A DNA stretch of 64,000 nt from Marivita geojedonensis. Its GTDB lineage: Bacteria > Pseudomonadota > Alphaproteobacteria > Rhodobacterales > Rhodobacteraceae. This document shows, piece by piece, positions 54,608 through 63,374 of this stretch. The number at the start of each line of letters is the position of its first letter. Positions within the stretch are counted from its first letter, which is position 1. The DNA lies in assembly GCF_002115805.1 (NCBI RefSeq), contig NZ_JFKC01000004.1:124001-188000 (forward strand), written 5' to 3'. The notes beneath the pieces were generated by a model that was given only the letters and a program-made list of their open reading frames with translations, was not told where the DNA came from and ran no database searches. A program made the translations under genes and the position numbers.

Positions 54608-56103
54608 CAGGCGACGCACTCCTCTGCATCGTCGGAGAGGTCGATCCAGATTGTCTTGAGCTGGGTGTATTGATCGTGGGCATGTACTCCGTTGTCACGT
54701 CCGCCGAACCCCGACTGCCGGTATCCGCCGAAGGGGGTCGAGATGTCCCCCTCGCCAAACGCGTTTACCGTGACGGTCCCGGCCCGCAGCGCCCGCGCGC
54801 CCCGGATCGCCCGTTTCACATTCGCGGTGAAGATCGACGCGGCCAGCCCGTAATGGGTGTCATTGGCCAGAGCGATGGCCTCATCGAAGCTGTGGACCGT
54901 CAGCACCGACAGAACCGGACCGAAGATCTCTTCCCGCACCTGCGGCGCGTTGCGGTCGGTGATGTCGAGCACCGTCGGTTCCACGAAGCCTTTTTGTGTG
55001 GCCCCACCGACAAGCACCGTCTGCCCCTTGAGGTAGCCGCACACCTTGTCGAAATGCGCGGCGCTGACCAGAGCACCGACCCTCATTTCCGGGTCGAGCG
55101 GATCTCCCATCGGCCATTCCCGAAGATGCGCCGCAATCCGCTCAAGAAGCGCGTCCTTGACCCCGGCCTGCACGATGAGCCGCGAAGAGGCGGAACAGTT
55201 CTCGCCCATGTTCCAGAATGCGCCGTTGACCACATGCGCCGCCACCCGGTCGAGGTTTTCTGCGTCGTCGAGGACAATGGCGGGGTTCTTGCCCCCCATT
55301 TCAAGCGTCACTTCCTTGAGGTTGCTTTCCCCGGCATAGGTCAGGAATCGCCGTCCCGTTTCCGTCGAGCCTGTGAACGAGATCATGTCCACGTCCATGT
55401 GGCGACCCAAAGGTTCGCCCACCTCTGGGCCATTGCCCGTCACCACGTTCAGAACACCCGGCGGCACCCCGGCCTCCATTGCCAGTTCCGCGACGCGCAG
55501 CGCGGTCAGCGATGTTTCTTCGGCCGGTTTGACCACGACCGAGCATCCAGCCGCCAGCGCCGGACCGATCTTCCACGCCAGCATGAGCAGAGGGAAGTTC
55601 CACGGCAGCACCAGACCCACGACACCTACGGGTTCGCGCACGATCATCGCGATGTGATCGTCGGACGCGGGCGAGACCTGATCGTAGATCTTGTCGATGG
55701 CCTCGGCATGCCATTTCAGACAATGGATGGTTTCCGGCACATCGACGGTCTCGCAGTCAAAGATGGTCTTACCGCTGTCGAGGCTTTCCATCACCGCAAG
55801 TTCCCGCGCGTTGCGGGACATCAGCTTGCACAACCGGATCAATACGTCCTTTCGCTCTGCCGGGGGCAGCGCGGACCACCGCCCGTCCTCAAAGGCGTCG
55901 CGGGCCTTCTGAACGGCGAAATCCACGTCTGCGGCTCCGCAAGCCGCAATCTTTGCCAGCACCTCGCCGGTTGCCGGGTTGATCGTGTCGAACGTCGAAC
56001 CCGAAGCAGCCGAGCGGAACCCCCCGTTGATGAAGGCACCGGTGGGCAGGGTCAGACCGGCGGCTATGGCCTTGTATTCTTCGGTGGTGAGAAGAGTGCT
56101 CAT
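54607..56103 (-). CDS. Aldehyde dehydrogenase (PuuC-like)
   Basis: 498 residues. NAD-dependent ALDH fold: V-L-P-W-N-F-P near 166-171, G-S-T-E-T-G at 245-250, general base Glu268 in L-E-M-G-G-K-N-P and nucleophile Cys303 in G-E-N-C. Overall sequence is closest in my reading to gamma-glutamyl-gamma-aminobutyraldehyde dehydrogenase (PuuC). Between the lyase and the FAD oxidase it would oxidise the aldehyde that arises from amine oxidation or from lyase action. ATGA overlaps at both ends. Confidence 0.92.
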   Translation of the reverse strand: MSTLLTTEEYKAIAAGLTLPTGAFINGGFRSAASGSTFDTINPATGEVLAKIAACGAADVDFAVQKARDAFEDGRWSALPPAERKDVLIRLCKLMSRNARELAVMESLDSGKTIFDCETVDVPETIHCLKWHAEAIDKIYDQVSPASDDHIAMIVREPVGVVGLVLPWNFPLLMLAWKIGPALAAGCSVVVKPAEETSLTALRVAELAMEAGVPPGVLNVVTGNGPEVGEPLGRHMDVDMISFTGSTETGRRFLTYAGESNLKEVTLEMGGKNPAIVLDDAENLDRVAAHVVNGAFWNMGENCSASSRLIVQAGVKDALLERIAAHLREWPMGDPLDPEMRVGALVSAAHFDKVCGYLKGQTVLVGGATQKGFVEPTVLDITDRNAPQVREEIFGPVLSVLTVHSFDEAIALANDTHYGLAASIFTANVKRAIRGARALRAGTVTVNAFGEGDISTPFGGYRQSGFGGRDNGVHAHDQYTQLKTIWIDLSDDAEECVA

Positions 56104-57014
56104 GCCGCTGCCTCCGCAGAGTTGATCTGTGCCACGGTGCGCTGAAGAACGCGCACCACCTGTTCAAGCTGCCGTTTGTCGTCTTTGCCCAACGGGCGCA
56201 GCGGTGGGCGGGGCGGTCCGGCATGCAACCCGTTCATTTCGACCCCGTGCTTGATGCACTGGGTGAACTTACCGCCCTGTTCGAGCACCCGCATAAGCGG
56301 CATCATTGCTGACATGATGCGCCGACCGCGTGCGAAGTCGCCATCGACCGCGCAGGCGCGCCACAGCGCGATGTGCTCGGCAGGCAGGAAGTTCGACCCG
56401 CCGCACACCCATCCGGGCGCGCCCCAGGCAAAGAATTCGAGCGCCTGATCGTCCATGCCGCAGCACATCTGGATGTGCGGGTAGTCCCGCGCCAGCAGGT
56501 GTACGCGATTGATGTCGCCGGAACTTTCCTTGATCGCCTGCACATTGCGCGACCGCCCGACCCGGTCAAGAAACTCTTCGTCCATGCCGACGCCCATGCG
56601 ACCGGGGTAGTTGTAAAGCATGATCGGCAGATCGGCGGCGCGGTCGATGGCAAGCGTGTTGAGCGCATTTTCGCGCTCTGTCGGAACCGCGTAGGGCGGG
56701 GTTCCCACAAGGATCGCGTCTGCGCCGATCTTCGCGGCATGTTCCGCCATCGCAATGGAATCGGGCAGGCGGATGGCCACTGTCCCCACCATCAGCGGAA
56801 CACGCCCTTTGGTCGCGTCACGCGCTAGCGCGGCAAGCTCCATGCGTTCTTCCATCGACTGGGCGTAATACTCGCCGGTCGACCCGCCGTTGATGATCCC
56901 GTGTACGCCTTGTGCCACGAGATAGTCGATCATCGCGACAAAGCTGTCGCGGTCGATCGTCCCGTCCTCGCGGTGCGGGGTGATGACCGGGGTCCAGATC
57001 CCTTCGAAATTCAT
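56100..57014 (-). CDS. DapA-family (dihydrodipicolinate synthase-like) lyase
   Basis: 304-residue class I aldolase-type TIM barrel. Schiff-base Lys162 in A-I-K-E-S-S-G-D, Tyr134 in L-Y-N-Y-P-G-R, and the pyruvate-binding G-G-S-T-G-E-Y-Y loop. Not the biosynthetic DapA by context: coupled to an aldehyde dehydrogenase and FAD oxidase, it is more likely a catabolic member, such as pyrroline-4-hydroxy-2-carboxylate deaminase or a sugar-acid lyase. The exact reaction cannot be set from sequence. Confidence 0.87.
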   Translation of the reverse strand: MNFEGIWTPVITPHREDGTIDRDSFVAMIDYLVAQGVHGIINGGSTGEYYAQSMEERMELAALARDATKGRVPLMVGTVAIRLPDSIAMAEHAAKIGADAILVGTPPYAVPTERENALNTLAIDRAADLPIMLYNYPGRMGVGMDEEFLDRVGRSRNVQAIKESSGDINRVHLLARDYPHIQMCCGMDDQALEFFAWGAPGWVCGGSNFLPAEHIALWRACAVDGDFARGRRIMSAMMPLMRVLEQGGKFTQCIKHGVEMNGLHAGPPRPPLRPLGKDDKRQLEQVVRVLQRTVAQINSAEAAA

Positions 57015-57721
57015 GATGCTCCTTTCGCGGCAAGGCCGCTCCCCAGCGGTTCCCGAAGGCCCTCGGGCGTAACGAACCGTTCGATTTCAGCCCGGCTCAG
57101 ATCCCAATGCGCGATGGCAAGGTCGGCGGCGCCGTCGGCATCGCCCGCCTCGATCAGGTCGATCAGTTGATCATGCTGATCGGCGGCGACCGCACGTTGA
57201 TCGGCAAGAGCAGGCGTGCGCGGATTGTAGAAGGTCATGCCGATCCGGGTATGGTCGATCAGTAGTCGGCGCAGGCTCGGCGTCAGGTATTCATTGTCGG
57301 CCATCTCGCCGATGATCGCGTGGAACCTCTCATTGGCGAGCGCCCGCTCTGCCGTGCCACCTTCGCGGATCGCCCTGCGGAACAGGGTTTGTGCGTCCTT
57401 CAGACGCATGATCTGTGCCGGAGTGGCAAACTGTGCAGCAAGCCGCGCGGTGGCGGCATAGATCATCGGGGCGGCTGTAAAGAAATTGCGCAGTGTCTTG
57501 TGCGTCATGGGCGCAACCTGCGCACCGCGGCCTTCGTGCAGTTCGACATATCCCTCACCGCCCAGTTGCCGCAGGACTTCGCGCAAGGGGGGGCGGGACA
57601 TGCCGTATTCCTCGGCGAGCTGCGTTTCGTCCAGATAGGCCCCCGGTTCCAGTGTCTGTGTCAGAATGCGCCGACGCAGGTCGTCGAGGCAGGCGGTTTT
57701 TCGGGCTCGGGTTTCGCTCAT
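57011..57721 (-). CDS. GntR-family regulator with FCD domain
   Basis: 236 residues. Winged helix (Y-L-D-E-T-Q-L-A-E-E-Y-G-M-S-R-P-P-L-R-E-V-L) then FCD domain (N-E-R-F-H-A-I-I-G-E-M-A-D-N-E-Y, A-A-D-Q-H-D-Q-L-I-D-L). First gene of the coupled GntR-lyase-ALDH-oxidase operon (4-base overlaps), so it likely senses an intermediate and represses the operon. Confidence 0.88.
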   Translation of the reverse strand: MSETRARKTACLDDLRRRILTQTLEPGAYLDETQLAEEYGMSRPPLREVLRQLGGEGYVELHEGRGAQVAPMTHKTLRNFFTAAPMIYAATARLAAQFATPAQIMRLKDAQTLFRRAIREGGTAERALANERFHAIIGEMADNEYLTPSLRRLLIDHTRIGMTFYNPRTPALADQRAVAADQHDQLIDLIEAGDADGAADLAIAHWDLSRAEIERFVTPEGLREPLGSGLAAKGAS

Positions 57722-57902
57722 CTGTCCCTTCCTCGCGCGCCGGGCTGGTGGTCAGTGTGCTGGGATGTATATCTAAATAATTATTATTGTCTACTGAGAT
57801 TCTTTATGGCTTCATGTGATCGTCACGCCCCCGCATTCGGGCATGAATGGTCCCGTAATTCGATCCGGGGTGCTGCCAACGAGAGAAAGGAAGGGGCGCT
57901 GA
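57722..57902. promoter_or_regulatory. Divergent promoter region of the GntR operon and the GlxA regulator
   Basis: 181 bases, AT-rich in the centre. AATAATTATT at 57776-57785 is a perfect palindrome in an AT-rich tract and is a candidate operator. AAGGAAGG shortly before 57903 is the ribosome site of the AraC-type gene. Confidence 0.5.
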
Positions 57903-58853
57903 ATGCCACCGCAGCACTTTGTCTTTGCGCTGGTCGAGGATTACACGCACATGGCCTTTGCCTGCGCGGTTGATCCTCTGCGCATCGCCAATCTGATCAG
58001 CGGCGAGGAGTTGTATCGCTGGTCCTACGCGTCCGAGGACGGTCGCATCGCGCAGGCCTCTGACGGCTCGCGGCTTGAGGTGCAGTATGGCTTCTCCGAG
58101 CTTCCGGACTGTGACCGGTTGTTCCTGCTGTCCGGTATTCACATGCAGAAGAAGGACACCTCGCGCCTGATTGCCGCGCTGCGCCGGGTCGACCGGACGC
58201 GCCGGACCGGGATCGGCGCTCTGTGTTCCGGCGCCTGGGTGCTGGCAAAGGCCGGGTTTCTCGATGGTCGGCAGGCGGCGATCCACTGGGAATACCACGA
58301 CAGTTTCATGGAGGAATTCCCCGAGGTTGCGCTGGTCCGCAACGTGTTCGTGTCGGATGAGAAATATGTGACAGCGTCCGGAGGCACAGCCACGGCGGAT
58401 CTGATGCTGCACCTGATCGAACAGGATCACGGGTCGGACCTGTCTCAGGCAGTGGCAGACCAGATGGTCTACAGCGCCGCCCGCGCGGCGACCGCAGAGC
58501 AGAAAGTGTCGCTTCAGTCGCGGCAGGGGATGCGCAACCCGCATCTGGCCCGAGCGATCCAGATGATGCGCGATCACCTTGACGATCGGGTGACACACAC
58601 GGCGCTGGCCGAGGCAACAGGCGTCTCGGTCCGGCAGTTGGAGCGCATGTTCGGCAAGTATCTCAACACCTCGCCCAAGAAGTTCTACATGGAACTGCGC
58701 CTCGAACGCGCGCGCCACCTGTTGCTGCAAACCGAGATGTCGGTGATGGATGTCGCGCTGGCCTGCGGGTTCGAAAGTTCCGGCCATTTCAGCCGCGTCT
58801 ACCGTGCCGCATATGGCGTGACCCCGATGTTGCAGCGGGGCAAACTGACGTAA
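57903..58853 (+). CDS. GlxA-type AraC-family regulator
   Basis: 316 residues. N-terminal DJ-1/PfpI-like domain (F-V-F-A-L-V-E-D-Y-T-H-M-A-F, G-A-L-C-S-G-A-W-V-L-A-K-A-G with the elbow Cys) and a C-terminal AraC double helix-turn-helix (V-S-V-R-Q-L-E-R-M-F, M-D-V-A-L-A-C-G-F-E-S-S-G-H-F-S-R-V-Y). GbdR and CdhR, which control glycine betaine and carnitine catabolism, belong to this class. Its place beside the MttB and amine-oxidation genes fits a betaine activator. Confidence 0.88.
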   Translation: MPPQHFVFALVEDYTHMAFACAVDPLRIANLISGEELYRWSYASEDGRIAQASDGSRLEVQYGFSELPDCDRLFLLSGIHMQKKDTSRLIAALRRVDRTRRTGIGALCSGAWVLAKAGFLDGRQAAIHWEYHDSFMEEFPEVALVRNVFVSDEKYVTASGGTATADLMLHLIEQDHGSDLSQAVADQMVYSAARAATAEQKVSLQSRQGMRNPHLARAIQMMRDHLDDRVTHTALAEATGVSVRQLERMFGKYLNTSPKKFYMELRLERARHLLLQTEMSVMDVALACGFESSGHFSRVYRAAYGVTPMLQRGKLT

Positions 58854-58875
58854 CGGAGCAGGGCGGAGCAATTAT

Positions 58876-58893
58876 TTTTACCGCTTGGTAAAA
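58876..58893. promoter_or_regulatory. Inverted repeat TTTTACC-N4-GGTAAAA upstream of tupB
   Basis: A perfect 7-bp inverted repeat, 58876-58882 and 58887-58893. Its TACC-N4-GGTA core resembles TetR-type operators. It is 184 bases before the tupB start and 23 bases after the GlxA stop; it could instead be a weak 3' stem. Confidence 0.4.
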
Positions 58894-59076
58894 TTCCTTG
58901 GCGCTGTACGATGTTCGCCCCTGGATTGCGTTGCATATCTTCCGGAGATCGCGCGATGGATCGGGCTCATGTTGCCGGACAACCTCCCTTGCAATCAGCA
59001 AAATATGTGCCTTGAACTTCTCTTTGTTAACTGCATAGCTTGCGATGTCCGTAAATAATGCAGTTTGAGGGAAAAT

Positions 59077-59784
59077 TTGCAAAGCATTGGAGATGCTCTG
59101 GGTCTTGCTGTGGCGCTGGTTCTGTCCGGCGATCCGGATCTGCTTGAGATCGTCCTGCTGTCCCTGCGCGTCAGCCTGTCCGCGACTGTCATCGCCTGTC
59201 TGATCGGACTGCCCGTTGGGGCGCTTGTGGCGATTGGGCGGTTCCGGGGCCGCAATGCGCTGCTTGTTTTCATGAACGCGTTGATGGGCCTGCCGCCTGT
59301 TGTGGTGGGGCTTCTGGTCTATCTGCATCTGTCGCGCTCGGGTCCACTGGGATTTCTTGGTCTGCTCTACACGCCGACGGCGATGATCATTGCGCAGGTG
59401 ATTCTGATCGCGCCGATCATTGCAGCGCTGTCGCGGCAGGTGCTGGAAGACCTGCACACCGAATATGCCGATCAGTTCCGATCGCTGTGCCTCTCGCGGG
59501 TGCAGACGGTGCAGGCGCTTCTGTGGGACGCGCGCTATTCTCTGCTGACTGTAGGTCTGGCCGGGTTCGGGCGCGCGGTGGCCGAGGTCGGGGCAGTGAT
59601 CATCGTTGGTGGCAATATCGATCACCTGACCCGCGTCATGACCACGGCCATTGCGCTTGAAACCTCGAAGGGGGAACTCGCGCTGGCGCTTGCGCTGGGC
59701 ATGATCCTTCTGATCATCGCGCTTGGCGTAAATGCCGCCGTGCAATCGGTGCGCATGACGGCGGCCCGGCAGGCCTATGTCTGA
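59077..59784 (+). CDS. tupB: Tungstate ABC transporter permease TupB
   Basis: 235 residues with about five membrane helices and the EAA loop (L-C-L-S-R-V-Q-T-V-Q-A-L-L-W-D). M-G-L-P-P-V-V-V-G-L and G-R-A-V-A-E-V-G-A-V-I-I-V-G-G-N-I are TupB-typical. The start is a TTG at 59077, chosen for GAGGG at 59067-59071; a TTG at 59065 is possible. Overlaps tupC by 8 bases. Confidence 0.85.
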   Translation: MQSIGDALGLAVALVLSGDPDLLEIVLLSLRVSLSATVIACLIGLPVGALVAIGRFRGRNALLVFMNALMGLPPVVVGLLVYLHLSRSGPLGFLGLLYTPTAMIIAQVILIAPIIAALSRQVLEDLHTEYADQFRSLCLSRVQTVQALLWDARYSLLTVGLAGFGRAVAEVGAVIIVGGNIDHLTRVMTTAIALETSKGELALALALGMILLIIALGVNAAVQSVRMTAARQAYV

Positions 59785-60532
59785 CGCCGCCGCGATGCCC
59801 TTTGCGCAATCCGTCCGCTCTGCCGTGCCATCGGTATTGATGCCGCTTCGGGTGCGCGACCTTGTTCTGCGTTTCGGAGAGATCACGGTTCTCGATCACC
59901 TTTCGCTGGACCTCGGTCCGCGCGGATGCACGATGATTATGGGGCCGAACGGCGCAGGCAAGAGCCTGCTGCTCAAACTGCTGCACGGCCTGATGCAGCC
60001 CACGGCGGGACAGATCGACTGGGGTGGGCAGGGGCCAACGGACGTCACCGCACGTCAGGCGCTTGTATTTCAGAAACCGGTTCTGCTGCGGCGCTCGGTT
60101 CGGGCCAATATCGAATTCGTTCTCAAAGCGCGCTGCAAGAGACCTGGCGAAAGCGCCGAGTTTCTGGAACATGTGGGCCTGAGCCACAAGGCCGACCAGC
60201 CGGCACGCCTGTTGTCGGGCGGCGAGGCGCAGCGTCTTTCGCTGGCCCGTGCGCTGGCGACCGATCCCGAAGTTCTGTTTCTCGACGAGCCCACGGCCAG
60301 CCTCGATCCCGCATCCGTTCTGGCCATCGAGCGCATCGTCAGTGACGCGCGCAACCGCGGTGTGCGCATCATCTTCGTGACACATGACGTCGGGCAGGCA
60401 CGGCGCATGGCGGATGATGTCGTGTTCATGCACCGGGGCAAGGCGGCCGAGCACAGCCGGGCCGATGACTTTTTCCCCGATCCGCAAAGCAGCGCGGCGC
60501 GGGATTTCCTGAACGGAAGAATTGTCGTCTGA
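59777..60532 (+). CDS. tupC: Tungstate ABC transporter ATPase TupC
   Basis: 251 residues. Walker A G-P-N-G-A-G-K-S, signature L-S-G-G-E-A-Q-R, Walker B L-F-L-D-E-P-T-A-S-L-D, H-loop V-T-H-D-V. A 24-residue N-terminal extension precedes the ABC core. Works with TupB and TupA. Confidence 0.88.
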   Translation: MSDAAAMPFAQSVRSAVPSVLMPLRVRDLVLRFGEITVLDHLSLDLGPRGCTMIMGPNGAGKSLLLKLLHGLMQPTAGQIDWGGQGPTDVTARQALVFQKPVLLRRSVRANIEFVLKARCKRPGESAEFLEHVGLSHKADQPARLLSGGEAQRLSLARALATDPEVLFLDEPTASLDPASVLAIERIVSDARNRGVRIIFVTHDVGQARRMADDVVFMHRGKAAEHSRADDFFPDPQSSAARDFLNGRIVV

Positions 60533-60557
60533 CAACCAACACAACGGGAGGGCTTTC

Positions 60558-61376
60558 ATGTTTGCAAGAACACTTGGCGCGACGGCTTTGGCCCTGACGC
60601 TCGCGGGCGCGGCGTCGGCGCAGGAACAGTCGATCCTCGTCCAGTCGACCACGTCAACGGCCAATTCGGGTCTTTACGACTACCTGCTGCCGATCTTTCA
60701 GGACAAGACAGGTGTTCAGGTGAACGTGGTCGCCGTAGGCACCGGTCAGGCGATCAAGAACGCCGAGAACTGCGATGGCGACGTGCTGCTGGTCCATGCG
60801 AAGCCATCCGAGGAAAAATTCGTTGCGGCGGGTTTCGGGACCGAACGCACCGACCTGATGTATAATGACTTTGTCATTGTCGGCCCGGCGGCCGATCCAG
60901 CGGGTGTCGGCGGCATGTCCGATGTGCAGGGCGCGCTGTCGCAGATCGCTGAAAAAGGCGCGATGTTCGCCTCGCGCGCTGATGACAGCGGAACCCACAA
61001 AAAGGAAATGGCGCTCTGGGCCGACAGCAGTGTCGATCCGACGTCCGCATCCGGCGGCTGGTACCGCGAAACCGGCTCTGGCATGGGGGCAACGCTCAAC
61101 GCGGGTATTGGCATGGGCGCATATGTCATGACCGACCGCGCCACGTGGATCAGCTTTGCCAACAAGCAGGACTACCAGATCGCGGTGCAGGGCGACGAGG
61201 ACATGTTCAACCAGTATGGCGTGATCCCGGTCAACTCCGAGAAATGCCCGTCCGTGAATGTGGACGCTGCCCGGACATTTGCCGATTGGCTGGTCTCCGA
61301 CGAGGGTCAGGAGGCCATTGCAGGCTTCAAGGTGGCCGATCAGCAGCTGTTCTTCCCGAACGCTCCGGGCAATTGA
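60558..61376 (+). CDS. tupA: Tungstate-binding periplasmic protein TupA
   Basis: 272 residues. Signal peptide ending A-A-S-A, then the TupA signature: Q-S-T-T-S-T-A-N-S-G-L at the oxyanion site, V-A-V-G-T-G-Q-A, M-Y-N-D-F-V-I-V-G-P-A-A-D-P-A and S-R-A-D-D-S-G-T-H-K-K-E. These distinguish it from ModA (molybdate). GGGAGG at 60546-60551 sets the ATG at 60558. Tungstate would serve a W-dependent formate dehydrogenase or aldehyde oxidoreductase encoded elsewhere. Confidence 0.88.
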   Translation: MFARTLGATALALTLAGAASAQEQSILVQSTTSTANSGLYDYLLPIFQDKTGVQVNVVAVGTGQAIKNAENCDGDVLLVHAKPSEEKFVAAGFGTERTDLMYNDFVIVGPAADPAGVGGMSDVQGALSQIAEKGAMFASRADDSGTHKKEMALWADSSVDPTSASGGWYRETGSGMGATLNAGIGMGAYVMTDRATWISFANKQDYQIAVQGDEDMFNQYGVIPVNSEKCPSVNVDAARTFADWLVSDEGQEAIAGFKVADQQLFFPNAPGN

Positions 61377-61382
61377 TCCAAA

Positions 61383-61413
61383 GGTCGGGGCGGCTCAAGG
61401 GTCGCCCCGGACC
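61383..61413 (+). terminator. Stem-loop after tupA
   Basis: GGTC-GGGGCG at 61383-61392 pairs with CGCCCC-GGACC at 61403-61413 (one bulged G). It begins 6 bases after the tupA stop. No U-run follows, so termination is uncertain; it may act as a 3' stabiliser. Confidence 0.5.
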
Positions 61414-61576
61414 ACAGACGCGCACAGACATGATCGCTGCTGTCGATCGCTGCGCGTCAGACCTCGCCAACCACCCCGTTCCGGATTAGCGTGGCGCAAC
61501 GCACAGGGGCGCATCAGGCGGGCACAGCCTGCATCGGGCGACACTCTGATCGCAGAGCAAAACGGGGAGGGGCGAG

Positions 61577-63184
61577 ATGCAGGACCATGGAACCTATGAC
61601 TATGTCATCGTCGGTGCAGGCAGCGCCGGATGTGTTCTGGCGAACCGGCTGAGCGAGGACCGGGACACGCGGGTGCTGCTGCTCGAAGCGGGCGGCTCGG
61701 ACAATTATCACTGGGTGCATATCCCGGTCGGATACCTCTATTGCATCGGCAACCCGCGCACGGACTGGGGGTTCAAAACCCAGCCCTGCGACGGTTTGGG
61801 AGGGCGGTCTCTCCTTTATCCGCGTGGCCGGTTGCTGGGGGGCTGTTCGTCAATCAACGGTATGCTCTACCTGCGCGGTCAGGCCGCCGACTACGACGGA
61901 TGGCGTCAGCTGGGCCTTGCAGGCTGGGGCTGGGACGACGTTCTGCCCTATTTCCGGAAATCCGAGGATTACTACGGAGGAGAGGATGACCTGCACGGAG
62001 CGGGCGGTGAATGGCGCGTCGAGGAACAGCGCCTGCGCTGGGACATTCTCGATGCGTGGAAAGACGCCGCGGTGCAGGCGGGCATCCCCGAGACGCCGGA
62101 TTTCAACCGTGGCGACAACTTTGGTGTGGGGTATTTCAAGGTCAACCAGCGCGCAGGCTGGCGTTGGAGCACGGCAAAAGGGTTTCTGCGTCCCGCGCGG
62201 AACCGGCCTAACCTGACGGTTCTCACCCATGCGCAGGCCGACCGGGTTCTGTTCGATGGTCGCCGTGCGTCAGGCGTTCAGTTCCGGCACAACGGGTCGG
62301 CCTCGCGGGTCAGCGCACGGCGCGAGGTCATCCTGTCCTCTGGCGCCATCGGGTCTCCACAGATCCTGCAGCTGTCGGGCATCGGTCCGGCGGATCATCT
62401 CCACAGCCTGGGTATCGACGTCCTGCACGACCAGCCCGGCGTCGGTTCCAACCTTCAGGACCATCTGCAGATCCGTTGCGCCTACCGGGTCCGGAACGCC
62501 AAGACGTTGAATACGATGGCCAATTCTCTGATCGGAAAAGCCAGGATCGGGCTTGAGTACCTGCTGACGCGGTCCGGCCCGATGTCAATGGCACCAAGCC
62601 AGCTGGGTGCGTTCGCCCATTCCTCTGCGGATGTTGCGACGCCGGATCTTGAGTATCACGTTCAGCCGGTCACGCTCGAGGCATTCGGCCAGCCGCCGCA
62701 TGACTTTCCCGCCATCACCGCAAGCGTCTGTCACCTGCGCCCCGAAAGCCGGGGCCATGTGCGCATCAGTTCACCGGATCCGACGGCGCATCCCGAGATC
62801 CAACCGAAATACCTGTCCACCGAAGGTGATCGCCTCGTGGCTGCGCGCGCGATCCGGCTGACGCGCCGGATCATGGAGCAACCGGCGCTGGCTCCCTTCA
62901 CGCCCGAAGAGTTCAAACCGGGGCCCACCTACCAGACGGATGCCGAGCTTGCCGAAGGTGCGGGCCAGATCGCATCGACGATCTTTCACCCGGTCGGCAC
63001 CGCGCGCATGGGCACCGATGCCGAGGCCGTTGTCGATGCCGACCTGCGGGTGAACGGAGTGGACGGGCTGCGGGTCGTCGATGCGTCGGTCATGCCGCGC
63101 ATCACGTCCGGCAATACCAATTCCCCGACAATCATGATCGCGGAAAAGGCAGCCGATCTGATCCGCGCCAAAGCGATGGCCTAG
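61577..63184 (+). CDS. GMC-family oxidoreductase (choline dehydrogenase-like)
   Basis: 535-residue FAD enzyme. N-terminal [14 protein letters not shown] dinucleotide motif, [10 protein letters not shown] (GMC signature 1), [15 protein letters not shown] (signature 2), and the active pair His471 ([10 protein letters not shown]) and Asn515 (G-N-T-N-S-P). Oxidises an alcohol to an aldehyde. Choline, or a polyethylene glycol or other alcohol, is possible; betaine aldehyde dehydrogenase is not adjacent. Confidence 0.9.
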   Translation: MQDHGTYDYVIVGAGSAGCVLANRLSEDRDTRVLLLEAGGSDNYHWVHIPVGYLYCIGNPRTDWGFKTQPCDGLGGRSLLYPRGRLLGGCSSINGMLYLRGQAADYDGWRQLGLAGWGWDDVLPYFRKSEDYYGGEDDLHGAGGEWRVEEQRLRWDILDAWKDAAVQAGIPETPDFNRGDNFGVGYFKVNQRAGWRWSTAKGFLRPARNRPNLTVLTHAQADRVLFDGRRASGVQFRHNGSASRVSARREVILSSGAIGSPQILQLSGIGPADHLHSLGIDVLHDQPGVGSNLQDHLQIRCAYRVRNAKTLNTMANSLIGKARIGLEYLLTRSGPMSMAPSQLGAFAHSSADVATPDLEYHVQPVTLEAFGQPPHDFPAITASVCHLRPESRGHVRISSPDPTAHPEIQPKYLSTEGDRLVAARAIRLTRRIMEQPALAPFTPEEFKPGPTYQTDAELAEGAGQIASTIFHPVGTARMGTDAEAVVDADLRVNGVDGLRVVDASVMPRITSGNTNSPTIMIAEKAADLIRAKAMA

Positions 63185-63286
63185 GCGCGGCAATCCAGGC
63201 TGTTCAGGTTCGGTCGGCCCACATTGGGCCGTATCCAAAGTGGATGCCTCAAACCGGTCAACTCCCCGGCGTTGCACTGTTTTTTG

Positions 63287-63309
63287 ATTGTCTCGCTTCA
63301 TGAGACAAT
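63287..63309. promoter_or_regulatory. Inverted repeat ATTGTCTC-N7-GAGACAAT
   Basis: A perfect 8-bp inverted repeat (63287-63294 and 63302-63309) 66 bases before the next gene. It could be a hairpin at the 3' end of the GMC gene or an operator; a T-run precedes rather than follows it on the plus strand. Confidence 0.4.
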
Positions 63310-63374
63310 TGACTTGCCGGGCGAATCCACCCTCAGTTGGCGCATCGCAACTCTAACGGGATTTTTCGGATTTT

